This document shows positions 1-6,485 of a DNA stretch of 10,254 nucleotides, piece after piece (position 1 is the first letter of the stretch; every line of letters starts with the position of its first letter). The notes beneath the pieces were generated by a model that made no database searches, was not told the origin of the DNA, and saw nothing but the letters and a program-made list of their open reading frames with translations. The stretch spans positions 1 to 10,254 of the forward strand of contig WJKO01000469.1 of the NCBI GenBank assembly GCA_014729055.1, given 5' to 3'. The position numbers and the translations under genes were made by a program. Source of the stretch: Promethearchaeota archaeon (GTDB lineage: Archaea > Asgardarchaeota > Lokiarchaeia > Sigyniarchaeales > Promethearchaeaceae).

Positions 1-1
1 C

Positions 2-937
2 CTATCTGGTTTTATTAGTGCTATCAGTCAATTTGCCGATGTCATTGGTGAGGGTTCTATAAAAAGCATGAATATTTCCCGGAAAAAATGGTCATATTAT
101 CAAACCGATAAAGGTCTTATTACAATATCTATATCAGGACAAACAGATGACGATGATCTTATCAAAAAACACTTCTTAGAGCCATTAGTTAAGAAATTTA
201 TAAATCATTACGGAACTTCTGTCGAAGATCATTCTATTGATCAGGATGCTTTCAGACATTTTAAAAAGCATGTGGATGCTCAAATGGAAGTTTATAAAAA
301 AGTTTCAGCAGAACGAACAGACATTGCCCAGAAGACTCAGACTCTGACAATAACTGGCGCTAGTGAATTAATTGGGTTAGATAATCTAGCTCTAAGTCTT
401 CGTCATGCAATGAATCATAAGCTTGTTCTTATTGGTGATAAACTCATTATACAAAAGATAGGTGCACTACTGCAGAGTCTCGCACCAGTGCATTTTACCA
501 CTGAACTAAATGAATATACTGATCTTTTTTTGATAACTGACGAAGCAGAATTAGAGAAAACAGATCCAAAAATCTCTTATACTTCGTTTAATGTCACAAC
601 CAGCGAATGGAAAAATTTAATATATAAAAAAGCAGATTATGAAAGAACTTTATTGAAAGAAGTTTTAAAGAAGGATTATTATCTATCTGATATGGATATG
701 ATGCTCCTTTTTCGGGACGAATATCTCAAGACAATGAATAAAATGACGGAGTATTTGACGATTATTAAAAAATTTGAAACACATCCATCATTGAGCAAAG
801 AACTTCAAAAAGTCGAAAAAGATGGAGATAAAGCAGAATTTCTACGCGGTTATGTTAAGAAAAATACTGGTGTCGATGTGAATTCCTACTTAAAGGAGTC
901 AAAATCGGGTAGATTTAGAGGATTGAGAAAAATATAA
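2..937 (+). CDS. Longin-domain protein with C-terminal alpha/beta + helical module (5'-partial)
   Basis: The frame is open to the left edge, so the ATG at 68 is internal; 22 more in-frame residues precede it and 311 residues are visible. Visible residues 1-75 (LSGFISAISQF..., then beta strands ending in ITISISGQ, then a long helix) look like the second half of a longin-like domain, the fold used in Asgard small-GTPase regulators and in eukaryotic SNARE, TRAPP and DENN proteins. After a helical linker comes an alpha/beta segment (about 115-220) with the strand KLVLIGDK, the helix IIQKIGALLQSLAP, the strand TDLFLIT and the strand ISYTSFNV, then helices and a basic tail (SGRFRGLRKI). No transmembrane segment is visible, so it is probably cytoplasmic and may act with small GTPases (inference). 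The second half resembles the longin-DENN layout of folliculin-type proteins only at pattern level. The longin call is moderately secure; the function is unknown. Confidence 0.72.
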   Translation, partial: LSGFISAISQFADVIGEGSIKSMNISRKKWSYYQTDKGLITISISGQTDDDDLIKKHFLEPLVKKFINHYGTSVEDHSIDQDAFRHFKKHVDAQMEVYKKVSAERTDIAQKTQTLTITGASELIGLDNLALSLRHAMNHKLVLIGDKLIIQKIGALLQSLAPVHFTTELNEYTDLFLITDEAELEKTDPKISYTSFNVTTSEWKNLIYKKADYERTLLKEVLKKDYYLSDMDMMLLFRDEYLKTMNKMTEYLTIIKKFETHPSLSKELQKVEKDGDKAEFLRGYVKKNTGVDVNSYLKESKSGRFRGLRKI

Positions 938-945
938 CAATAACA

Positions 946-956
946 TATTTTATTAA
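946..956 (+). promoter_or_regulatory. Possible TATA box for the phospholipase C-like gene
   Basis: The AT-rich run TATTTTATTAA lies about 26 bp before a predicted transcript start near 977-980. That would give a leader of only 5-15 bases before the TTG start. It is pattern-based only; the region is AT-rich, so chance matches are common. Confidence 0.25.
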
Positions 957-986
957 AATGTAATCTATTGTTGAAATGTAGGGAAA

Positions 987-2126
987 TTGAAATTGAGCGG
1001 AGAAAACAACAAAATCCTTTTTCTTGATGAAGACACACGATTCCCAGATTATTTGGGTCCTTGGTATAATCACGAGTATATTAATTATTATTCGATCCAA
1101 ACCCAAAGTTGGCTTTTAGATTTAGAAAAGATTGCCATACAAAAAGAGTCAGAGTTCGATTCTGAACTGCAAAATTGGCCTGTTGGTCCAAATCACACAA
1201 ATAAATATAAGGAATCAGTTCAATCGGTAAGGAAAGAAAGTATAGAGGGTTCATTTGATTCCAGTCAAAAATATGGAATATATTCGTCTGAACCTCCAGG
1301 GAAAAAAATCGAACCTTGGAAAGTATTTGTATTATATAGCATAGAACCAGATCTCGAATTAGATTGCGGTTTAAATCTCAATTGGACCCAGAAACTGACT
1401 GGTGGGAGTCATGCATTGCGACATATGCGATTTAAAGTCTTTGGAATGAAATTTGGAGAATCTCATGAAGCATTACATCATTATATACAAGCAGCAAAAA
1501 GGTCATTTGAATTAGATAATACATATTGGGGATGGAGATATTTATCCCGCGCAAGCCATTATCTGGCAGATCTTGGACATCCATTTCATGTAAATATTGC
1601 CCCTATTAAAGAAATATTGAAAATGTTTCTGAACTTCAAGGATTTTATGAAATTAATCTCGGCAACTCATACAACACATGAGGCATTTGTATTAAAGCAA
1701 TTTCGAAAGAACTATAGACCTTATAAATCCGCAATACAAAAGGGAGCCATAGAAGGCATGCATTCAGAGACAATACCAGAAGAAATCATCGATTTCGATT
1801 CAATCTACGATAAGAATATAAAGAAGGAAATTAAGAAGTATATTCGAAGATCAGCAAACCGAATGCAACCAATCCACAAGATCATGGTAGATAATTGTGG
1901 TAAAGAATTGACAGAAGCTTATAGTACAATATATCAAGAAGAACAGGCGGATTTGGATTTATCAAAGAGAACAATCATTGCACGAAAAGGTGCTATTAAA
2001 ATTTTGAATAGAAGCTTAAGCGGAAAAGAGAAAGAAAGACTCAATAAAATAACCGAATCATGTTTATTTGATGTTGGAAAAATGTTTGGTTTAATGTTTA
2101 GATTATTTAGATCAATTATTCTATGA
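987..2126 (+). CDS. Zinc-dependent phospholipase C / S1-P1 nuclease superfamily protein
   Basis: A 379-residue protein probably hydrolysing a phosphodiester such as a phospholipid head group. Residues 191-201 (HYLADLGHPFH) give H191, D195 and H201, the 4- and 6-residue spacing of H118/D122/H128 in Bacillus cereus phospholipase C. H228 and E232 have the spacing of H142/E146. The Pro-Asp at 121-122 (IEPDLELD) followed by H142/H146 resembles the D55...H69 pair. The zinc 1 and zinc 2 ligands therefore look intact. Secreted family members use an N-terminal Trp freed by signal cleavage as a ligand; here there is no signal peptide and the nearest Trp/His pair (GPWYNHEY) is internal, so the third site is doubtful and the protein looks cytoplasmic. 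An in-frame TAG at 978 limits the start to TTG 987 or TTG 993; the latter has GGG 9 bases upstream. The C-terminus is helical and partly hydrophobic. The natural substrate is unknown; archaeal ether lipids are one possibility. Confidence 0.78.
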   Translation: MKLSGENNKILFLDEDTRFPDYLGPWYNHEYINYYSIQTQSWLLDLEKIAIQKESEFDSELQNWPVGPNHTNKYKESVQSVRKESIEGSFDSSQKYGIYSSEPPGKKIEPWKVFVLYSIEPDLELDCGLNLNWTQKLTGGSHALRHMRFKVFGMKFGESHEALHHYIQAAKRSFELDNTYWGWRYLSRASHYLADLGHPFHVNIAPIKEILKMFLNFKDFMKLISATHTTHEAFVLKQFRKNYRPYKSAIQKGAIEGMHSETIPEEIIDFDSIYDKNIKKEIKKYIRRSANRMQPIHKIMVDNCGKELTEAYSTIYQEEQADLDLSKRTIIARKGAIKILNRSLSGKEKERLNKITESCLFDVGKMFGLMFRLFRSIIL

Positions 2127-2172
2127 TTCTTTATGGATTATTTGCATTTTTCGTGATTTCTTGATAAAAATT

Positions 2173-2179
2173 CATATAG
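2173..2179 (+). promoter_or_regulatory. Possible TATA box of a leaderless transcript
   Basis: CATATAG is centred about 25 bp upstream of the ATG at 2201, and no Shine-Dalgarno sequence precedes that ATG. This spacing fits an archaeal leaderless mRNA starting at or near the start codon. It is inferred from spacing alone. Confidence 0.3.
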
Positions 2180-2200
2180 CTGAAAAACAAACTTGAGTTT

Positions 2201-3628
2201 ATGGGGGAAGAGGAGAACAAGATCTATCTTAAAGAAATACCTGCAGAAGATGGATCTAATCGTGTTAAGAGTATAGATTCTTCTTCAGAGATATTATTGA
2301 GGGAAATTCCCAATCAAAGACATAATGAATCACTCGAGATTACCAAGAAGATGTGGTTGTCTCTCCTCGTTTCAGCCCTATTGATACCTTTTATGTTTGT
2401 CATGATCCCTTATTTATCGGGATCAGATGATCTGACAATTCAAGACTGCAATGCCAACATAGATAGTTTTAAAATGAGTCATATTGAAGGAAGCACTCAT
2501 TATTTCTTGTTTAAAATTGAATTAAATAATCCTACTAAACGTAACTATACAATAGAAGATGTAGAAGCTGATTTGTATATTAAAAATATTTCGTTAACGC
2601 AAGTAAACCCCGAATGGAAAATTATACAAAAAAATCTTTACATAAATAAGACTTATTTTGTGGATAAAGAAACGCATGTAATGATTGATTTAATAATGCC
2701 AGTGACAGCAGACGATGAATCTACTATATCATTTCTTTCACTTTGTTTAATGCACAAAAACCACACAATTCGATTGTATGGTAATTTTTCTTTATCGATA
2801 GAGGATCCAGATTGTCTGTGTGTTGATATCGAAAAAAGGGCAAAAAATCTCTTCAATTATGAATTGACAGATGAAAAAAGCACACATTTACTGATAAACA
2901 ATGATTTACTTTCAATTCCCGTAGAACCACCCGATACGACGACCAACATAACATATAGATGCAAGTATGTCAATAATTTCAGTTTCAATGTTATTATTAA
3001 TCATTTAGAATTTGATTTAACTAATAGTTCTGGATATATTTTTGCACATCATGAAATTTCAGGGGTTCCCATTAATCTCGCCCCAAACGAATATATCAAT
3101 ATTTCAGTTATGACTAATCCTGAAAAACAAGAGTTAACACGAATATTATCGGATCTATTAAGTGGGGTAGAGGATCTCTTCTGTATGGACAATCTGAGTG
3201 TTGAATTCGCTATCGGAAATCTACTAATAGACGGCTTTACTGATCATGAAATTGTGAAATCTGATATTGAATCTAGTCTAGAAATAGTTGGTTTTACAAT
3301 ATTTCCAATAACGCTTGATTTTGAACTTAATAATACTTGTGGTGTTGATTTCAATGTCACCTATATTGATATTACCGCCTATCTTGCTGGTACCGATGAT
3401 AAAGCGATATGGTATAATGACACAGTAGACAAACCACCTTATGACTACGTGCCAATCCCCAGATATAGTAGCACAATTCTTGAGAATATGGCTGTTGGAT
3501 ATAATTTAGGTAATGCGCTTGCTGCACTCGATGAAGGAGAAAATGTTGATCTCATAGGATACCTTACTTGCGATTGTTATCAATATGAAGATGATGTGCC
3601 ATTTATTTCATTAGATGTTGAAGTATAG
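2201..3628 (+). CDS. Type II membrane protein with three LEA14/WHy-like extracellular repeats
   Basis: A 475-residue protein with a hydrophilic cytoplasmic tail (1-50), one transmembrane helix (about 51-72, preceded by TKK, so the N-terminus is inside) and a long outer region. The tail has two copies of a short motif, IYLKEIP (8-14) and ILLREIP (31-37). The outer region holds three beta-rich units, about 78-207, 236-350 and 361-473. Each has an early Asn-Asn after a hydrophobic strand (109-110, 258-259, 377-378), an alternating hydrophobic middle, and a late strand with Gly (RLYGNFSLS, FAIGNLLI, DLIGYLTC). This matches the LEA14/WHy plan, usually found as one or two copies. Thirteen N-x-S/T sequons lie outside the membrane, fitting archaeal N-glycosylation, and DCLC and TCDC pairs could form disulfides. 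A surface or pseudoperiplasmic structural or binding role is inferred; no catalytic motif is visible. It converges with the sulfatase gene at 3667. Confidence 0.66.
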   Translation: MGEEENKIYLKEIPAEDGSNRVKSIDSSSEILLREIPNQRHNESLEITKKMWLSLLVSALLIPFMFVMIPYLSGSDDLTIQDCNANIDSFKMSHIEGSTHYFLFKIELNNPTKRNYTIEDVEADLYIKNISLTQVNPEWKIIQKNLYINKTYFVDKETHVMIDLIMPVTADDESTISFLSLCLMHKNHTIRLYGNFSLSIEDPDCLCVDIEKRAKNLFNYELTDEKSTHLLINNDLLSIPVEPPDTTTNITYRCKYVNNFSFNVIINHLEFDLTNSSGYIFAHHEISGVPINLAPNEYINISVMTNPEKQELTRILSDLLSGVEDLFCMDNLSVEFAIGNLLIDGFTDHEIVKSDIESSLEIVGFTIFPITLDFELNNTCGVDFNVTYIDITAYLAGTDDKAIWYNDTVDKPPYDYVPIPRYSSTILENMAVGYNLGNALAALDEGENVDLIGYLTCDCYQYEDDVPFISLDVEV

Positions 3629-3648
3629 ATCTTATGGCATAAAATTAC

Positions 3649-3668
3649 AATTCTATTGGGAAAGAATT
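3649..3668. terminator. Short inverted repeat between convergent genes
   Basis: AATTCT at 3649-3654 pairs with AGAATT at 3663-3668 around an 8-base loop. It lies in the 38-bp gap between two convergent genes and overlaps the stop codon of the - strand sulfatase. A six-pair, AT-rich stem is weak and has no T-run, so a terminator role is uncertain. Confidence 0.2.
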
Positions 3669-5037
3669 AAGAAATGACTAATAGCTTTCTCAATCTCTGC
3701 ACAATATCTTGATTAGATTCGGCAATATCTTCATTCTCATTTGGGTCGTTTCTTAAATTAAAAAGATGGAAAGGTGCTTCTAATATTTCTTTCTTTTTGA
3801 ATTTTTGATTAGATTTCATGTTAGAGGTATAATATCCTGCAACTAATTTATATTGTCCATCGAACACCATCCGCCACGAAGCGAATCCAGAACGTGCATG
3901 TCTACGGGATAAATCTTGATTTCCCTCGAGAAAATCCTTTATAGATTGACTATTCATATAATTGGGGGTTGGAATTCTTGCATAATCCAAAAATGTGGCG
4001 CTGAGATCAAGGGTTTCAACTGGATCATCAATAATTCCCCAATGCTTAATACCAGGACCTGAAATTGCTAGTGGAACTCGTGATGATTCATCATAAGGCT
4101 GTCTCTTCGCCTTTAAGTTGTGATCTCCAAGCATTTCTCCGTGATCGCTTGAATACACGATGATTGTATTGTCAAATTCGTCTCTTTCTTTCAATTCATT
4201 AATATAAATACCAATCCATCGATCGATATTTTCAACCATCGCGGAGTAGTTCTGACGCATTCTTTGAGCTTGTCTATCATTGAATCGCGTACATTTGCTA
4301 GGTTCAGGAAATTCCACATCTTTCCACCGCTGTCTCATGGTTCTCGTAACATCCATTGGCTCATGAGGGCCGTTGAAGTTCACTTGCAAGAACCATGGTT
4401 TATCTTCAGGTGCACTTCTAATTAAATTCAAACCGTTACGTCCTATCCAGTTATCAGCATAATCTTCATCAGAAAGAGGAGTGCATAACCATCTTGTGTA
4501 ATTATTTTTAAATATAAAATCCCTAACGTGTTTTTTTGCGAGACCTTTATCATCTAGATATTTAAGATACGGGCCCATCTCCTTTTCTTTATTTCTAAAA
4601 GTTCGAACTCCGTCGTGTTTTCCGCCATTATCTATTCCATCAGAAAACCCCCATAGATCGAGATAAGAAACCCCGTTAATAACTTGTTTGCCATCGTTCC
4701 CAAAACTTGAAAATGGTTTATTTAGATCAAATTTCCCGCATGCCATTGTATGGTAACCACTGTCCCTGAGTAGCGTGTAAAAAGTAGTTTCATCGACTGG
4801 ATAGGGTTGTTTGTTGTTAATGATATTACAATTATCATATTCCCGACCCGATGCCAAACATGCACGAGATGGTGCACATAAAGGTGATGGACAATATGCT
4901 TTGGAGAAAAATACACCATTTTCTTTCATTTTTTTAATATTTGGTGTTCGAGCGGGAATGTTCTCGTTAAGTTCCGTCCAATCCCCTCGATGTTGATCGG
5001 GGAAAATAAGTAAAATATTTGGTCTCTTATCACTCAT
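3667..5037 (-). CDS. Sulfatase (S1 family, formylglycine type) with GKFD variant active site
   Basis: A 456-residue alkaline-phosphatase-superfamily hydrolase predicted to cleave sulfate esters. The core signature LCAPSRACLASGR (53-65) has C54, P56 and R58, the C-x-P-x-R motif whose Cys is converted to formylglycine. Other expected sites are D14/Q15 (FPDQ) and D298/H299 (SSDHGE) for the metal, H225 (NGPHEP), K102 and the K309/K311 region before DESSRVP. Arylsulfatases normally read GKWH at the second conserved site; here it is G101-K102-F103-D104, so the usual His is Asp. The C-terminal subdomain ends in the typical LFNLRNDPNENEDIA segment. No signal peptide is present, so the enzyme looks cytoplasmic and needs a maturase encoded elsewhere. 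The start ATG at 5037 gives the usual RPNILLIFPDQ opening and lacks a clear Shine-Dalgarno. It is divergent from the second sulfatase. The sulfated substrate is unknown; a glycan is suggested by the kinase and rhamnosidase nearby. Confidence 0.93.
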   Translation of the reverse strand: MSDKRPNILLIFPDQHRGDWTELNENIPARTPNIKKMKENGVFFSKAYCPSPLCAPSRACLASGREYDNCNIINNKQPYPVDETTFYTLLRDSGYHTMACGKFDLNKPFSSFGNDGKQVINGVSYLDLWGFSDGIDNGGKHDGVRTFRNKEKEMGPYLKYLDDKGLAKKHVRDFIFKNNYTRWLCTPLSDEDYADNWIGRNGLNLIRSAPEDKPWFLQVNFNGPHEPMDVTRTMRQRWKDVEFPEPSKCTRFNDRQAQRMRQNYSAMVENIDRWIGIYINELKERDEFDNTIIVYSSDHGEMLGDHNLKAKRQPYDESSRVPLAISGPGIKHWGIIDDPVETLDLSATFLDYARIPTPNYMNSQSIKDFLEGNQDLSRRHARSGFASWRMVFDGQYKLVAGYYTSNMKSNQKFKKKEILEAPFHLFNLRNDPNENEDIAESNQDIVQRLRKLLVIS

Positions 5038-5056
5038 GGCTCTAGTAGAAATATTC

Positions 5057-5072
5057 TTTCTTATTAAAGAAA
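5057..5072. repeat. Inverted repeat in divergent promoter region, candidate operator
   Basis: TTTCTT (5057-5062) and AAGAAA (5067-5072) form a perfect 6-bp inverted repeat around the 4-base spacer ATTA. It sits between two divergently read sulfatases and covers the likely TATA box of the leftward gene, so it could bind a dimeric regulator of both. The simple A/T-rich composition means it could also arise by chance. Confidence 0.3.
5061..5068 (-). promoter_or_regulatory. Possible TATA box for the - strand sulfatase
   Basis: Read on the - strand this is TTTAATAA, centred about 27 bp upstream of the ATG at 5037, as expected for a leaderless archaeal transcript. It lies inside the inverted repeat 5057-5072, so a protein bound there would block it. 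Support is by position only. Confidence 0.3.
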
Positions 5073-5088
5073 TTTCTCTTAACTAAAA

Positions 5089-5094
5089 TTTAAA
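5089..5094 (+). promoter_or_regulatory. Possible TATA box for the + strand sulfatase
   Basis: TTTAAA preceded by an A-rich stretch is placed to start transcription near 5118, giving a leader of about 20 bases to the TTG at 5139. That leader would contain the GGAG site at 5127-5130. The agreement between TATA position, Shine-Dalgarno and start is the main support. Confidence 0.35.
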
Positions 5095-5126
5095 GTATTT
5101 GCGAGAATTATACTACATTGTATAAT

Positions 5127-5130
5127 GGAG
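5127..5130 (+). promoter_or_regulatory. Shine-Dalgarno GGAG that decides the start at 5139
   Basis: GGAG ends 8 bases before the TTG at 5139. That TTG begins a protein opening KKPNILIIITDQQ, equivalent to the opening of the neighbouring sulfatase. The TTG at 5118 upstream would lie at or before the predicted transcript start and has no such site. Confidence 0.5.
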
Positions 5131-5138
5131 ATAAGACG

Positions 5139-6464
5139 TTGAAAAAACCAAACATTCTTATTATAATTACTGATCAGCAGTCTGGTAGTGCTATGAGCTG
5201 TGTGGGTAATGAAAATGTAAAAACTCCTGGTATTGACAGCATCGCAGACAATGGAGTAGTATTCTCTAAAGCATATTGCACAAATCCCGTATGTGTTCCA
5301 TCAAGAGTGAGTATGTTTACGGGAAAAATGCCACATCGAGCAAAAATTTATTCTAATGTTCATAAAGCGAAAGATTTAGATAAATTCAGATGGTTAGGAA
5401 AACACCTTGCGGAAAATGGATATGATTGTGGGTATTTTGGAAAATGGCATCTTGTAATTCAACGATGGCGAAAATGGATCCATGGGTTTAAAAAAACATA
5501 TATCTCTTGGGGAAAAAATCGAGACGAGAATACAATTCCACATGTAACAAAATTTCTTAGAAAAAAGCGGGAAAAACCATTCTTTGCAGTAGCTTCGTTT
5601 GTAAATCCTCATGATATTTGTCAATTTGCAAGAAGACAAGCATTACCAAATGGTGAAATTCCGGAGCCCCCTGAAAGTGACGAATTTCCTGAATTACCCA
5701 GCAGCTTTAATGTACCTGAAAATGAACCAGACACAATTCGGGAAGCAAATCAAGAAAGCTGGAAAAGATATCCGACAAAAGATTGGGATAAAAGAGACTG
5801 GAGGGAATATTTATGGGGGTATTATCGTTTGGTTGAGTTAGCCGATAAATGGATTGGCAAGGTTATGGATAGCGTACGTAAATATTGTGATTTAGAAAAT
5901 ACAGTCATTATTTTTGTGAGCGATCACGGAGAGGGCATGGCTTCACATCACTGGAATCAGAAACAAGTTCTCTATGAAACGACTACGCGAGTTCCTTTTA
6001 TTATTAGTCAAAAAGGGACTACTCTACATGGTAAAATAAATAATACTCAGCTTGCATCTACGGGATTAGATCTATTTCCAACCATTTGTGATTTCGTAGG
6101 TATTTCTCCACCTAAAGACTTGTTTGGAATGAGTTTAAAAGATGTAGCAACAGGTAAGAGAGATAAAATCGAAAGAGATTTTGTTATGAGTGAGACAGAA
6201 TTTGGAGGATTTGTAAAATGGGCAGGTGATCATTTCGGACGTGCCAACGGTAGAATGATAAGGACAGAACAATTTAAATACATGGTATATTCGAAAGGTA
6301 AAATTCGAGAACAATTGATAGATATTGATAAAGATCCAGGGGAAATGAACAATTTAGCTACGGATCCTAACTATAAAGAAGTATTAAATCGACACAGAGA
6401 ACTATTAGAAAAATGGTGTAAAAAAACTGAGGATGATTTTGATTATATTTCATCTGAAATTTAG
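5139..6464 (+). CDS. Sulfatase (S1 family, formylglycine type)
   Basis: A 441-residue sulfatase with canonical residues, numbered from the TTG at 5139: D12/Q13 (ITDQQ) for the metal, C52-V-P-S-R56 as the formylglycine motif followed by VSMFTGK, K102 and H104 in YFGKWHL, H158 in NPHD, D262/H263 in VSDHGEG, and K275 before LYETTTRVPF. The C-terminal subdomain ends with LIDIDKDPGEMNNLA, the usual closing motif. There is no signal peptide, so it is predicted cytoplasmic. It is a divergent paralogue of the leftward sulfatase, sharing fold and motifs but not the GKFD variation, so the two probably act on different sulfate positions or sugars (inference). A longer form from TTG 5118 would add only seven residues (MYNGDKT). 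The gene converges on the sugar kinase with a gap of about 10 bp. Activity depends on a formylglycine-generating maturase that is not in the window. Other members of this superfamily cleave phosphonate or phosphate esters, which cannot be excluded. Confidence 0.94.
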   Translation: MKKPNILIIITDQQSGSAMSCVGNENVKTPGIDSIADNGVVFSKAYCTNPVCVPSRVSMFTGKMPHRAKIYSNVHKAKDLDKFRWLGKHLAENGYDCGYFGKWHLVIQRWRKWIHGFKKTYISWGKNRDENTIPHVTKFLRKKREKPFFAVASFVNPHDICQFARRQALPNGEIPEPPESDEFPELPSSFNVPENEPDTIREANQESWKRYPTKDWDKRDWREYLWGYYRLVELADKWIGKVMDSVRKYCDLENTVIIFVSDHGEGMASHHWNQKQVLYETTTRVPFIISQKGTTLHGKINNTQLASTGLDLFPTICDFVGISPPKDLFGMSLKDVATGKRDKIERDFVMSETEFGGFVKWAGDHFGRANGRMIRTEQFKYMVYSKGKIREQLIDIDKDPGEMNNLATDPNYKEVLNRHRELLEKWCKKTEDDFDYISSEI

Positions 6465-6485
6465 CTTTTATCTTTTATCTTTTAT
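6465..6485 (+). terminator. T-rich tandem repeat (CTTTTAT x3), likely terminator of the + strand sulfatase
   Basis: Three exact copies of CTTTTAT follow directly after the TAG of the + strand sulfatase. T-runs on the non-template strand are known archaeal termination signals. The repeat also covers the stop codon and last residues of the convergent kinase gene, so changes in copy number would alter the kinase C-terminus. Confidence 0.45.

Noticed and set aside
68..70. ATG at 68 as the start of the first gene
   Set aside because: The frame continues upstream to the window edge and encodes LSGFISAISQFADVIGEG, a typical longin-domain core, so the gene is 5'-truncated by the window.
915..1106. 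Small - strand open frame across the gap before the phospholipase-like gene
   Set aside because: Most of it is antisense to the longin and phospholipase-like genes; its hydrophobic translation reflects AT-rich DNA and it has no recognisable domain or ribosome site.
5118..5120. TTG at 5118 as the start of the + strand sulfatase
   Set aside because: It has no Shine-Dalgarno and lies at the predicted transcript start; TTG 5139 has GGAG with 8-base spacing and gives the family-typical opening.
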